NCBI GenBank assembly: GCA_026182355.1
Contig: JAPFBL010000587.1
Span: forward strand, 84,501 to 148,500
Length of the DNA stretch: 64,000 nucleotides
DNA from: Hermatobates lingyangjiaoensis
Taxonomy: Eukaryota > Arthropoda > Insecta > Hemiptera > Hermatobatidae
Direction: 5' to 3'
Position numbers and translations under genes: made by a program. The notes under the pieces were generated by a model, which was given only the letters and a program-made list of their open reading frames with translations, ran no database searches and was not told the DNA's origin. Below are positions 1 through 9,297 of this stretch, piece by piece (within the stretch, counting starts at the first letter, position 1; each line of letters begins with the position of its first letter).

Positions 1-330
1 ATTTATTTTTAATATATTTGTGTTACTGTAATCGACGAGCACGCAAACCAGTGGGCTACCTTGGATCCATGCCTTTAGTTTATTACCAGTGTTTATATTA
101 CGTAAATATAATTAAAAAAAAAATTGTTACATTTATATATAATACATTTGTAGTACTGTCATCGGCGAGCACGCATGCCACTGGGCTACTCTGTCTACAA
201 TTTAGGGAATATAGTGATGATTTTCTTTTATTTAACTTTATTCGGATAATAAATAATATATATTTAATTTCAGATATCTATCTACACGGGAAATGGGTGA
301 ATAAACACACAAACAAACTCACGAACTTTA
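1..330 (-). repeat. Two tRNA-like SINE head units, inverted copy of 3240-3500
   Basis: On the minus strand two units carry a tRNA A-box-like core (TAGCCCACTGG, followed by TTGCGTGCTCG) near 20-60 and 140-190, separated by an AT-rich linker. The stretch around 280-330, which includes the reverse complement of TTTGTTTGTTTGTTCACCC, recurs in opposite orientation at 3240-3300, so 1-330 and about 3240-3500 are diverged inverted copies. There is no B box, so Pol III activity is unlikely. Confidence 0.6.
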
Positions 331-1205
331 TATATAGAGATATGCAAGAGAAAAGAAGAGAGACAGAGAGAGAGATATACAAAGAGACTGTGAGTGAGTG
401 AGTGAGTGCTCTACTAAAGAATGCATGCATGGAAGAAACAAGAAAAACATCTTTCAATTATTCTATACACTAGTCACTACGTGTGTCAACCCCGAGTGTG
501 ACCGATGTTACCCGAGTAAGACCGACAGAAACACGAGATCGGCCGAAGTTTAACCGAATAAAGCCGAAGTAAACCATTAATTACCAATAATGAAAAAAAA
601 TTGTTATTTAGAAATTTATTTAAAAAAAAAATTTTTTTTTTCTAATCTGGTATACTTTATTTTGTGAAAATATCACACATATGTCTGTATGATATTATGT
701 ACGTATTAATTTGTATTTGTAATATGTGAGAGAGAAACACAGAGACAGAGAGATATATATACAAAGTTAGCCGGGTTAGCTTGTTATAATGATTCAGCAA
801 TCCTACAGAGAACTTTTCTAAAGTACTTAATAGCTAAGGATTCATTGTACATTTTATGTTACAAATCAAGTCAAAGTATTTCAAATACTAAGTTGGCTAC
901 TAGAGTTAGATCTGAAAGAATAACAATTTATGTTCGGTCGACGTTTCGTCGAGAATTTTTGAGCAATATGCCTTTTTCAAGTCTTAGAGAAGGAAGTAAC
1001 ATTATTGTCATCTCTTCATCCTACACCATTGGACACTATACTATACTATATATAGTATACTATACTATATATATACTATACTATATAATACGGATATTAT
1101 ATGTATACGGATATTATATGTATACGGCAACAACAACAGCAGTTGTAGCTGATATTAGTAAAATGTTTTCTTTGTAAAAAAAAATCTCTATGTAATAATT
1201 TGTTT
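331..1205. other. No gene; simple and palindromic AT sequence
   Basis: This stretch holds short GA and TGAG runs (340-407), poly-A/T runs around 590-645, and a palindromic TATACTATA-type tract at 1035-1085. The longest open frame, 845-1177, has no recognisable domain. I see nothing else that can be supported. Confidence 0.6.
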
Positions 1206-1310
1206 TTCTGTTTCAAAATATTATACTTCTGCTTATGAAAAAGGTTTTAAATAAAAACTGAAATGTTGGCAATGAGAGTTTAATTTGAACCTGAAGAACT
1301 GACCGAGCCA
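1205..1310 (+). repeat. PLE-like hairpin repeat (family K), copy 1
   Basis: The core is a hairpin GGTTTTAAATAAAAAC followed by GAAATGTTGGC and AATGAGAG, then CTGAAGAACTGACCGAG. Related copies lie at 1905-2015, 43480-43583, 43890-43990 and 44155-44260, and a reverse-strand copy lies at 43240-43320. The hairpin followed by GAAACGTCGGC resembles the ribozyme-like blocks of the other foldback families, but the CTGANGA part is degenerate. Confidence 0.5.
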
Positions 1311-1315
1311 TAGTA

Positions 1316-1460
1316 AAAAAAAATTATTTTGTATATATACATATATGAATAATAATCAAAATAACACTTGATGTAATAGATCAGTTCACTTGCTCTCTGA
1401 CGATGTGTTGACGAAAGGCCATAGAGCATTGTTTCCAAATTAGTTTCATTGTGGTATATA
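1316..1460 (+). repeat. Ribozyme-like retroelement fragment (GCTCT family), single arm
   Basis: The segment runs from a poly-A tract through AATAATAATCAAAATAAC to TTTCATTGTGGTA. The same blocks recur in the foldback at 39888-40020, so both belong to one dispersed family. It contains the hammerhead-like core at 1392-1427. Confidence 0.55.
1392..1427 (+). ncRNA. Hammerhead-like ribozyme motif, GCTCT family
   Basis: Read in order: GCTCT, then CTGACGA, a short hairpin TGTGTTGAC, GAA, AGGCCA, T, AGAGC. GCTCT and AGAGC can form a 5-bp stem I. AGGCCA would be a two-pair stem III. The single T before the last block sits where the cleavage nucleotide H17 belongs. Departures from the canonical core are a weak stem II (2 bp) and one unpaired base after CTGACGA. 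Activity is unproven. Confidence 0.5.
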
Positions 1461-1463
1461 TAT

Positions 1464-1692
1464 TATATATATAAAGATTTAACATAAACACGTGAAATAA
1501 CAATCAATGATCAAACCACAAAAAGAAATGGGAAAACAAGACTAAGATCTTTCAACCGTAACAAGCGGTATTCGTCAAAAACCCACCCAACGTTGGGTTT
1601 TTTACTCTGACGAAGACAACTTATTTCGGTTGAAAGATTTTAGTCTTGTTTACCCATTTCTTTTTGTGGTTTCATCATTGATTATATATATA
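1464..1692. mobile_element. Family A foldback element (copy A1)
   Basis: Two diverged arms face each other. The left arm reads AAAGATTTAACATAAACACG, ATCAAACCACA, AAGACTAAGATCTTTCAACC. The right arm is its reverse complement and ends at about 1683, next to (TA)n. The left ribozyme-like block is damaged (GGTATTCGTC), and the right arm has GACAACTTATTTCGG instead of GACCGCTTGTTACGG. It is therefore a decayed copy. Confidence 0.75.
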
Positions 1693-1699
1693 TATATGA

Positions 1700-1905
1700 A
1701 TTAAACAATCACAATAAACAAAAATATATATTAGATACATGCTCTAATGCCTTTCGTTACAACATCATCAGAGAGCTAAATGAACTAAACGAAACTAATG
1801 GAATGAAATGAAACTAAATGAACTTTTAGTTCATGTAGCTCTCTAATGATGTTGTAACGAAAGGCCTTAGACCATTGTATCTAATATATATTTGTTTATT
1901 GTGGT
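1700..1905. mobile_element. Foldback element carrying the GCTCT ribozyme-like motif
   Basis: Left arm: AACAATCACAATAAAC through GAGAGCTAAATGAAC. Right arm: GAACTTTTAGTTCATGTAGC through TTGTTTATTGTGGTTG. The loop carries ATG-AAAC tetrads. The minus-strand motif at 1741-1776 has an intact CTGATGA core, while the plus-strand copy near 1840-1875 has CTAATGA and is mutated. Confidence 0.7.
1741..1776 (-). ncRNA. Hammerhead-like ribozyme motif with CTGATGA core
   Basis: On the minus strand: GCTCT, CTGATGA, TGTTGTAAC (GTT/AAC stem), GAA, AGGCAT, T, AGAGC. The core is the fully canonical CUGAUGA and stem I is a perfect 5 bp. Stem III is at best one or two pairs, typical of the minimal type I hammerheads reported in Penelope-like elements, where dimers are thought to be the active form. 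One extra base follows CTGATGA. Confidence 0.55.
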
Positions 1906-2015
1906 TGAAATGTCTGCCTATGAAATGGTTTTTAAAAAAAAACAAAACGTTGGCAATGAGAGTTCAATTTTAGCCTGAAGAACTGACCGAGTCCTGATAA
2001 ACTGTTTCACGGTCG
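1905..2015 (+). repeat. Family K hairpin repeat, copy 2
   Basis: GGTTTTTAAAAAAAAAC hairpin remnant, AACGTTGGCAATGAGAG, then CCTGAAGAACTGACCGAG, matching 1205-1310. It is degenerate. Confidence 0.45.
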
Positions 2016-2034
2016 ATCTTTTATTTTTATATAT

Positions 2035-2150
2035 ATATTAAAATCACAATATGGAATGGAAAAACAAGACTTAAGATTTTTTTCCCTTTCATATTGTGGT
2101 ATGATTATTTATTGTTATTTCACGTGTTTATGTGAAATCTTGTATATATA
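2035..2150. mobile_element. Family A remnant with collapsed centre
   Basis: The left part matches ATCACAATATGGAATGG and AACAAGACT. It then jumps to CATATTGTGGTATGATTATT and the distal end TTATTTCACGTGTTTATGTG. The ribozyme-like centre is missing, so this is an internally deleted foldback next to the better copy at 2157. Confidence 0.6.
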
Positions 2151-2154
2151 TATA

Positions 2155-2365
2155 TAATCAAACTACAATAAGAAATGAGAAAACAAGACTAAGATCTTTC
2201 AACCGTAACAAGCGGTCTTCGTCAGAGTCCTGAAGTCAGAACCCAACTGAAGGGTTTTTGACTATGACGAAGTCCGCTTGTTACGGTTGAAAGAGCATAG
2301 TCTTGTTTTCCCATTTTATATTGTGGTTTGATCATTGATTGTTATTTCATGTGTTTATCTGAAAT

Positions 2366-2372
<7 letters not shown>
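2155..2372. mobile_element. Family A foldback element (copy A2)
   Basis: Both arms are readable, from ATCAAACTACAATAAGAAAT to the terminal GTGTTTATCTGAAATC. The minus-strand ribozyme-like motif at 2187-2229 is intact. The plus-strand copy has lost pairing (GACTATGACGAAGTCCGC, AGAGCATAGTC). The right end joins a long (TA)n. Confidence 0.75.
2187..2229 (-). ncRNA. Hammerhead-like motif, family A
   Basis: The minus strand reads GACT, CTGACGA, AGACCGCTTGTTACGGTT, GAA, AGATCT, T, AGTC. Stem I is GACT/AGTC, stem II uses ACCG/CGGT, stem III is AG-AT-CT, and H17 is T. This is the family A consensus. Confidence 0.55.
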
Positions 2373-2410
<38 letters not shown>

Positions 2411-2610
2411 AGAGAAAAAGTGAGAGGGTGAGAGAGAGAGAGAGCCAGATAGAGTCGAGAAGAGGCAAAGATAGGACAGATTAGAGAGAGGGAGAGAGAG
2501 AGAGAGAGAGAGAAGAGAAAGGGAGAGAGAGGGAAGAGAGAGAGAGAGAGAGAGAGAGAAGAGAGGGAGAGAGAGAAAGAAAAAGTGAGAAAGAGAGACT
2601 TATATTGTAC
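2373..2610. repeat. (TA)n then (GA)n microsatellite
   Basis: About 35 bp of TA alternation is followed by about 200 bp of imperfect GA-rich repeat. Confidence 0.9.
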
Positions 2611-3235
2611 AAAACCTAATTATAATCCATTAGCATAACTCAGTACCAAGAGGAAACCATTTTGGACAGGTTTGAGAGAAGAAAGTTTAAATCTGCAGAA
2701 AGTTCGAGAATAAGAAGAAGTTATATTAGTTTGGTAAATAAGTTAGCACTGGCTGTCAAAGGCCACCTACCCCCCCACTCCTTTCATCTGTCTGCCTTCC
2801 CCCTCCCCTCTCCTGCTCAATACTCGACATGACTCTGCCAAAACCACCAGCACCTGTGCACCGTCACGCTCAACAATTACTTTAATCGGCCCATTATTTC
2901 AATCTTTCAATTAAAAAAAAAAAAAAGAAACTATTTTAAATATACCAATCATTTAGTTCAATATTATATAATAACTTGATTTAAATAAACAGTTATTTAA
3001 TTTGAATGAATCGAACATTGAGAAAAAGAGAATAAAATGTTATTGAAAATATATTTAACTCAATTTGATATCAAATCATCATTCTTAAGGATCTGTAGGC
3101 TCGAAAAACAATCAATCAAAATAAATTTGCATGACTAATTGATTACCATTGGCTAAGAATAATGAGTTATCTTAGTATTTAATTCTTACAAACAACTCTG
3201 AGGCATAAACAACAAAATAATAACAATAGTACTGA
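2611..3235. other. No gene seen
   Basis: Unique-looking AT-rich sequence with a short C-rich patch near 2770-2815. No convincing coding frame, RNA gene or transposon end was recognised. Confidence 0.5.
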
Positions 3236-3239
3236 TCTC

Positions 3240-3790
3240 TACATATAAATTTCGTGGGTTTGTTTGTTTGTTCACCCATTTTCCCTGGAGATAGAGACCT
3301 GAAGAGACCTCACTTGCTTGAGTGCTCACCGATGACAGTAGTCCAAAAATATTATATATAAATGTAACAACATTTTTTTTTAAATTAATATTTGCGTAGT
3401 ATAAACACTGGTAATAAACTAAAGGCATGGAGCCAGGGTAGCTCACTGGCTTGCGTGCTCGCCGATGGTAGTAACACATATTAAAAATATTAAAAATAAA
3501 TATTAAAAAAATATTAAAAATAAATGCAACAAAAAAAATTTTGAATTTAATATTTGAATAATAAAAACAATGGTAATAAAGTAAAAGCACGGATCCCAGA
3601 GTAGCCAGTAGCTTGTATGCTCGCTGATGACAATAGTGAAAATGTATTATATATAAATGAACAAAACAAAAATTAACTTAAAATTTGCGAAACATAAACA
3701 GGCAAGGAGCCAGAGTAGCCCAGAGGCTTGCGTGCTCGCTGATGACAGTAATGCAAATATATTATAAATAAATGTAACAAATATATAGTA
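3240..3790 (+). repeat. Tandem array of four tRNA-like SINE heads
   Basis: Four units of roughly 110-150 bp begin with variants of GAGCCAGGGTAGCTCACTGG followed by CTTGCGTGCTCGC, near 3295, 3429, 3592 and 3707. Each continues into AT-rich linker with TAATATTT and AATGTAACA. The A-box-like part (TAGCTCACTGG) is retained. No B box follows. It matches the minus-strand array at 1-330 and resembles the longer head array at 52795-54160. Confidence 0.65.
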
Positions 3791-3945
3791 AACTATTACA
3801 TTAGAGGTTAAAAATGAATAATTTTAGAAAAAAACTTGAACACAACTGTGAGATAAAATAGGAATATTCTAAGGTAATATCACTAAATTGAATAAACGGT
3901 CGACAAGGACAATAAAACTTTAAATTACACAAAACACGACACAGA
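3791..3945. other. No gene seen
   Basis: AT-rich spacer with no recognised feature. Confidence 0.4.
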
Positions 3946-4135
3946 AAAAGGAATAAAAAGCACACTTAAAGAATTCTCAATATTTCGAACTGTTGTTCGT
4001 CATCAGGAGTACACTAGAAGAGAGGACGAAGTGAGAGAGATCTCCCCACGTCGAAGGATGGAGCGCAAATGATTACTCGTGATGACGAACAATAGTTAGA
4101 AACATGGAGAATTCTGTAAGTGTGTTTTATATTCT
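3945..4135. mobile_element. Foldback element with CTGATGA ribozyme-like core
   Basis: The left arm carries CACACTTAAAGAATTCTCAA and the right arm its inverse (GGAGAATTCTGTAAGTGTG). The minus-strand motif at 3976-4009 is good. The plus-strand counterpart near 4070-4110 is diverged (GTGATGACGAACAATAGTTA). A related single copy lies at 38375-38470. Confidence 0.6.
3976..4009 (-). ncRNA. Hammerhead-like motif with CTGATGA core
   Basis: The minus strand reads CTC, CTGATGA, C, GAAC-AACA-GTTC, GAA, ATAT, T, GAG. Stem I is CTC/GAG, stem II is a clean 4-bp hairpin, stem III is the tetranucleotide ATAT, and H17 is T. One unpaired C lies between CTGATGA and stem II, unlike the textbook core. Confidence 0.55.
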
Positions 4136-4189
4136 AAGGTAATATTATAAAGACACATTCCTTCCATTGTGTTATTTTATATTAGGTAA

Positions 4190-4462
4190 AATAAATTGAA
4201 TATTTAATTTACAAGTTCAGTTGGTTTTAAATATATTTCATTGTATATATAACTTGGATTGATGTTTCATTTTTTTATATGATAAAATATGATTTTGTTT
4301 TACTTTTAAATTATGTTTATTTTGTTAAATATACTTACTGTATATATATCTTGAATCATGTTAAGAATACTATATCAAAAGCTTGGGTCATATAAGAATT
4401 TATTTCTGTGCCTTAATAACAAGAAACAACAATTAAAATTATCCCTGTCAATCATGTTCAGT
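4190..4462 (+). repeat. Direct duplication, left copy
   Basis: The segment containing ATATATTTCATTGTATATAT, then AATATACTTACTGTATATAT and AACAAGAAACAACAATTAAA, recurs in the same orientation at about 7290-7552 with a few substitutions and small indels. The copies are about 3.1 kb apart. No coding content is visible. Confidence 0.7.
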
Positions 4463-4552
4463 GAATTAATTTCAATAACTGTTGTTATAATTTCTGATGA
4501 CACAAAGGTTCACGGGTAGTCTAGTAATAATATAACAATAATAACTAATAGT

Positions 4553-4920
4553 TGTCATTAATTACATGCAAGATCGAATGATGTTTTAAAAAAGCTGATA
4601 ATTTTCTATTTAATTGATCCCAAAAAAACTTGTACACTCATTTCATAATTGCTAATTATTGTTACTTAAATAATCAAATAATGGTCGAAATATGCTAGTC
4701 ATTTTAATTAATTAATAATCCACATCAAATGTGCATAACTAATTCATAATTACGAAATATTAATTACTAATTTACCAACAAATAATGTTAATTATTAATT
4801 AAATAGCACTTTTAATTAATTTAATGTCTGTGACTAATTCGTAATTACTAATTATTAGTAATTGCTCGCGCAATCAAATTAGTTTTTAAACATTCTGGTC
4901 ATTTATGCTATTATAAAAGA
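4553..4920 (+). repeat. AT-rich degenerate ~105-bp repeat
   Basis: Recurring phrases are TAATTACTAATTATTA, TTTTAATTAATTAA and CTTGC/CTCGCGCAATC. Similar sequence, also in degenerate tandem form, lies at 15640-15935 and 32900-33290. Confidence 0.45.
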
Positions 4921-5239
4921 AGCCATGTCAGTTTGTCCTTCCCTTAAAGATTTAAACGAAGATAAAAGCTGTAAACAAATACGTATGTATAGCAAGTCAT
5001 CTACTATTCCAAGGTAATTTCTCATATTTTCAAAGTATATTGGGCTTTGCCGTTGTCGGTTTTGATTTTTTTTTTCTTAAATTAATAATTTTTTGAAAAA
5101 ATTTAATTTTTCTATATTTAGCGATTTAGCGTTAAAGAAAATTATTTGAGAACATAAAATATACCATAACGGTCCTTCTGGTTATAGTAATTAAAAAAAA
5201 AAAGAAATACCTCAACACTTATAATCCAAGTAATGCTGT
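4921..5239. other. No gene seen
   Basis: AT-rich with poly-A/T runs. No feature is supported. Confidence 0.4.
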
Positions 5240-5555
5240 ATTTTATGGGATAATTTCATTGTGATCTGTCAAGTAGTAGGGATTTTATCTTCTACGTAAG
5301 CTTTAAGGTTCATCTTAAAAAAATATTTTACATGCTATTGGGAAAAAATAATTTTAGTTGCTTTGAAATTTGAGGATTTTTGTCACATATTGTATCTGTC
5401 AATTTGATGAAAATGCCAAATTTTCAAAACTTTAGAATTATTATATTAAAGAAAAAAAAAATATTGGCCTAAAAGATATTTAGGTCAAAAAAAGTGAGTT
5501 TCCAAGCATGCAATATTGCCCTCAAAATAATACACACATCTGCACTAATAAGTAT
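5240..5555 (+). repeat. Dispersed repeat shared with 48120-48330
   Basis: The end of this stretch (AAAAAAAGTGAGTTTCC, CATGCAATATTGCCC, ATCTGCACTA) aligns with AAAAAAAGTGACTTTCC, CATGCACAATTCTTCCC and CTTCTACACTA near 48250-48320. It is an unclassified interspersed element. Confidence 0.45.
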
Positions 5556-5586
5556 GATCAGACCACAATAAGAAATGGGAAAATAA

Positions 5587-5629
5587 GACTAAGATCTTTC
5601 AACCGTAACAAGCGGTCTTCGTCAGGGTC
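5587..5629 (-). ncRNA. Hammerhead-like motif, family A
   Basis: Full set of blocks with GACC/AGTC at stem I, CTGACGA, the ACCG/CGGT hairpin, GAA, AGATCT and T. One mismatch in stem I compared with consensus. Confidence 0.5.
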
Positions 5630-6256
5630 AAAAACCCAACTGAAACACTAGATGCACGACTGTATTGAAAAAAAAATACGTTTTTTCTTGTTAAAAAAAA
5701 TTGAAAATATCTTTCACTTATTCCTGTTTTTTTGAACAAATCATAAATATTTAGTTTATATCGATGTATTGAAGTTTTGAAAAAAAAAATAAAAACCAAA
5801 AAAAAGTTATTTTATACTTAGAATGTGATTTCTAAACGTTAGAACGTAAAAAAAATTTTTAACCTAGTGCAATCAGTTATTGTGTTGTATTTACTCATTG
5901 TAGGGTAGAAAGCTAATGAAATGGTCTCCACGTATAAAATGTTAATGGTATAAACAACGCGTTTCAAACACGTAGTGTTCTTCTTCAGGCATTAACTAAA
6001 AAATACAATGTCATCAGAGAGTTATCTATAGTATACAGTAAATTTAGTACAAAATAAAAATAAAATAAAATAAGGAAAAGAGTACGAAGCTAAGGGTGAG
6101 TGTCTGTGGTACAACTGACTGGGAATAGAATGGACGTGGGTGAGGGTATGGGGTACATCTGTTTCATATTGGAAGGCAGGTACATTTCATTGTTATTTCT
6201 TTTTCCTGAAGGTTAGGCTGATCCTTTACATTTGCTCTAGGACTAAGTGTGAGAAT

Positions 6257-6299
6257 CACTCTGACGAAGACCGCTTGTTACGGTTGAAAGATCTTAGTC
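6257..6299 (+). ncRNA. Hammerhead-like motif, family A
   Basis: CACT, CTGACGA, AGACCGCTTGTTACGGTT, GAA, AGATCT, T, AGTC. The core is intact and the stem I base pair furthest from the core is lost (C opposite C). Confidence 0.5.
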
Positions 6300-6384
6300 T
6301 TGTTTTCCCATTTCTTTTTGTGGTTTGATCATTGATTGTTGTTTCATGTGTTTATGTGAAATCTTTTTATAAATGAGTAAATAC

Positions 6385-6665
6385 CACATAATAAGTGATT
6401 GCACTACGTTAGAATATTATGTGGTATTTAATCATTGTAGGGTAAGAAGCTAATGAAATGGTCTCCACATATAAAAATTTAATGGTCGCGTTTCAAACAC
6501 TTAGTGTTCTTCCTCAGGCATTAACTAAAAATATACAATATCATCAGAGAGTTATCTATAGTACAATAGATAACCCTCTGGTATCATAGTATTTTTTAGT
6601 TAATGCCTGAAGAAGAACACTACGTGTTCGAAACGCGTTGTTTATACCATTAAATTTTGAACACT
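6385..6665. mobile_element. Family B foldback element
   Basis: The left arm (ATGGTCGCGTTTCAAACACT, CCTCAGGCATTAACTAAA) pairs with the right arm (TTTAGTTAATGCCTGAAG, GTGTTCGAAACGCG) around a centre of GAGTTATCTATAGTACAATA. The outer part carries CATTGTAGGG and CACATAATAAGTGATTGCAC. Other copies lie at 5875-6075, 8010-8140, 22690-23160 (split) and 55985-57125 (split). Confidence 0.7.
6600..6655 (+). ncRNA. Hammerhead-like motif, family B
   Basis: CTGAAGA at 6607-6613, then A, hairpin GAACAC-TAC-GTGTTC, GAA, palindrome ACGCGT, T, and GTTTATACCATTAA, whose CATTAA can pair with TTAATG just upstream. The hairpin is a perfect 6 bp. There is one unpaired A after CTGAAGA, and stem I needs a large internal loop. 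Confidence 0.5.
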
Positions 6666-6773
6666 ATTTTTCTTTCTTATCGAAGTTTGGTCTAGCTTCA
6701 ATAATTCAACACCTTTAAGCAGACGTTTTGTCTATGTTTGTAGACATCTTATGGGCTGCATCAATACATAATT

Positions 6774-7294
6774 TAATTACAATAACATGAAACATAATTA
6801 TATTACATTATTTAATTAATATACATAATTACCTTGGTATTTTTCCATTGTGAGGAAGCAACTACATAACGGTTTGTGTTCTAATCAGCTAGTGTGCTGC
6901 CCCTAGTGACAGTTTTTCAAAGCTTCTAATCAGACTTGATAACTCAAAACAACCCGAACAGAATGTTAAAAAAAATGATTCACATTCGAAAAACCAAAAA
7001 TGCTTATAATAAAAAAACAGATACATAAAACCTAAGTAAAATATATAGTATATTACTTAAGGATTAATAAATATGGATGTAGTTTCCTGGTTCTTTTTTG
7101 ATATAGTTTTAATGATTGTTTTGAGTTATCAAGTCTGATTAGAAGGTTCGAAAAACTGTCACCAGGGGCAGCACACTAGCTGATTTGAACACAAACCGTT
7201 ATTTAGTTGCTTCCTTACAATAGAAAAATACCAAGGTAATTATGTATATTAATTACATAATGTAATATAATTATGTTTCATGTTATTGTAATTA
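6774..7294. mobile_element. Long foldback element without ribozyme motif
   Basis: Arms of about 178 bp (6774-6952 and 7117-7294) are near-perfect reverse complements. They include TTACCTTGGTATTTTTCCAT and GGGGCAGCACACTAGCTGAT in the right arm. The 164-bp centre is AT-rich and non-coding. No TSD is obvious. I do not recognise the superfamily. Confidence 0.8.
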
Positions 7295-7547
7295 ACAAGT
7301 TTAGTTTGTTTTAAATATATTTCATTGTATATATAACTTGGTTGATGTTTTACTTATTTATATGGTAAAATATGTTTTTTTTACTTTTAAATTATTTTTA
7401 ATTTAAATGCTAAATATACTTACTGTGTATATATCTTGAATCATGTTAAGAATACTATATCAAAAGCTTGGGCCATATACCATAAGAATCTGTTTCCGTG
7501 CCTTAATAACAAGAAACAACAATTAAAATTATCCATGTCAATCATGT

Positions 7548-7552
<5 letters not shown>
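7290..7552 (+). repeat. Direct duplication, right copy
   Basis: Right-hand copy of 4190-4462, beginning at the outer edge of the preceding foldback and ending in a (TA)n(TG)n tract at 7550-7584. Confidence 0.7.
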
Positions 7553-7583
<31 letters not shown>

Positions 7584-7585
<2 letters not shown>

Positions 7586-7784
7586 AGATTAAATTTTCTG
7601 CCCACTTTTGTCTTTAACACTTTTCTGGATTACTTTTCCAAATCTCGTAGTATTACTTAAAGTGGGCAGAAAATTTAATCTCACAAGTAATAAGTAACTG
7701 CCCACTTTAAGTAAGACTACGAGATTTGGAAAAGAAATCCAGAAAACTGATAAAGACAAAAGTGGGCAGAAAATTTAATCTCAC

Positions 7785-7785
<1 letters not shown>
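7584..7785. mobile_element. Foldback element, GAGATTAAATTTTCTGCCCA ends
   Basis: The left arm GAGATTAAATTTTCTGCCCA, CTTTTGTCTTTAACAC, CCAAATCTCGTAGT is inverted at 7705-7785. A second inverted copy of the first 40 bases lies inside (7658-7688), giving a nested palindrome. Flanked by (TG)n and (TA)n. No ribozyme-like core. Confidence 0.75.
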
Positions 7786-7812
<27 letters not shown>

Positions 7813-7815
<3 letters not shown>

Positions 7816-7960
7816 GTTACAGCTAGAGAACACAAGAAAAAAGACGAACACTCACGAATCTCGATAAGTTCGGCGTCTTGCCGTCTTCAGGAGAGTAGAA
7901 AGAAAGAAAATAAAAGGAGAAAGAATGAAGGAACGGAGACGTAAATGCGTCCACTTGTGT
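7813..7960 (-). mobile_element. Single-arm ribozyme-like repeat
   Basis: On the minus strand: CTC, CTGAAGA, C, GGC-AAGAC-GCC, GAA, then CTTATCGAG. The hairpin and core are present but the base after GAA is C rather than A, so the core is damaged. Lies between two (TA)n tracts. Confidence 0.45.
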
Positions 7961-8009
7961 ATATATATATATATATATATATCTATATATATACAAAATT
8001 TTATATATA

Positions 8010-8145
8010 TGTAATATTGTACTATAGATAACTCTCTGTGATATTGTATATTTTTAGTAGATGCCTGAGGAAGAACACTACGTGTTTGAAACGCGACCAT
8101 TAAATTTTTATATGCGGGAGACCATTTCATTAGTTTTTTACCCTA
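8010..8145 (+). mobile_element. Family B single arm
   Basis: TTTTTAGTAGATGCCTGAGG, AAGAACACTACGTGTTTGAA, ACGCGACCATTAAA, then GAGACCATTTCATTAG. The core reads CTGAGGA. Truncated at both sides. Confidence 0.55.
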
Positions 8146-8857
8146 GAAAAAGAAAAAAAAAACAAAAACAAAGAAAAAAAACAAAGAATCACTGGACTAG
8201 TGGGCTCACACTTTTGACTGTTTCCTAATTAAGGCGGATTAGTTGGAGTGGGGGGAGGGGAGGAGAGGGGGAGGGAGGGAAGAGAAATATAAACAATGAA
8301 ATGACGTCTGTGAAGGAGACCATAGCTTTGGAATAATAACGCAATAGGGATTGTTTTTTTTTTTCTTTTATGACCATGGGTACTGCGTAATGACCATGCA
8401 TAAAATGGCTGCTTTCTAAACAAGTAAACACAGTAATAAGAAATGTATATTGTTTTTAATTACCTTTAATTATAGATTTGTGGTTTTTTTTTTCTTCAAT
8501 GTTGTTGAAGAATTTTCTTTTTGAAAAGAAAAGAAATAAAAACCAGTTGTGTTGTGTGTGTGTGTGTGTGTGTTTTAATTTTTACTTCACTTCATTTACA
8601 ATTATCTTTGATTAAGTGATTAATTGTTTTATCTGGGAAAATTGAAAGTCATTGTTTTTAAAGGAGATGGGGTCATTATCAAGGGAGTAAGAACTTTATA
8701 ACTGTTTGTGAAGCGAAAGATATCTGACCATCAATTCAATCCCAAATGCAGCCGAAACAATATACAGATTAGAGCTCCGATTGACTATATATATATATAT
8801 AAATTAATAATAAAAAATAACTCTTCATATCATATATTTGTTTATTGTGGTATTTAA
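8146..8857. other. No gene; poly-A, (GT)n
   Basis: A-rich 8150-8190, G-rich patch 8245-8285, (GT)n at 8548-8572. Nothing coding is recognised. Confidence 0.5.
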
Positions 8858-9066
8858 TTCATATATATAAAGATTTAACATAAACACGTGAAATAACAAT
8901 CAATGATCAAACCACAATATGACATGGGAAAACAAGACTAAGATCTTTCAACCGTAACAAGCGGTCTTCGTCAGTTGGGTTTTTGACTCTGACGTAGACC
9001 GCTTGTTACGGTTGAAAGATGTTAGTCTTGTTTTCCCATCTCATATTGTGGTTTGATCATTGATGT
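8858..9066. mobile_element. Family A foldback element (copy A4)
   Basis: Arms from AAAGATTTAACATAAACACG to GTGGTTTGATCATTGATG. The plus-strand core reads CTGACGT (invariant A9 changed to T) and the minus-strand stem I block is truncated, so neither motif looks intact. Both sides adjoin (TA)n. Confidence 0.75.
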
Positions 9067-9142
9067 ATATATATATAAAATTTACACAAGGGGTTCTTGA
9101 GTATTTTCGTCATAAAACATACAACTCCTATATATATATATA

Positions 9143-9275
9143 TATATAAAGATTTCACATAAACACGTGAAATAACAATCAATATGATCAAACCACAATA
9201 AGAAATGGGAAAACAAGACTAAGATCTTTCAACCGTAACAAGCGGTCGTCGTCAGAGTCAAAAACCCAACTGATA
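9143..9275 (-). mobile_element. Family A single arm
   Basis: Starts AAAGATTTCACATAAACACG and ends at AAAACCCAACTGA, directly between (TA)n tracts. The minus-strand motif at 9217-9259 has the CTGACGA core with one hairpin substitution (GACGACCG). Confidence 0.65.
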
Positions 9276-9297
9276 TATATATATATATATATATATA

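Larger units (their letters stand above)
5556..6367. mobile_element. Family A foldback with long interior holding a family B copy
   Basis: The left arm at 5556-5650 and right arm at 6255-6367 are reverse complements and carry the family A motif. The interior (5651-6254) includes a minus-strand family B block near 5875-6075 and sequence also found at 56070-56210, so the element is longer than the compact copies or was interrupted by another insertion. Confidence 0.65.

Noticed and set aside
845..1177. 110-codon open frame as a gene
   Set aside because: Half of it is palindromic TATACTATA sequence; no domain, and no start context or splice signals that stand out.
1205..1310. Family K block as a clear hammerhead
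   Set aside because: The hairpin and GAAACGTCGGC are good, but upstream bases read CTTATGA or CCTTTGA rather than CTGANGA, so the core is incomplete; kept only as a related repeat.
4190..7552. LTR retrotransposon with the two direct copies as LTRs
   Set aside because: No TG...CA ends, primer-binding site, polypurine tract or gag-pol remnants between the copies.
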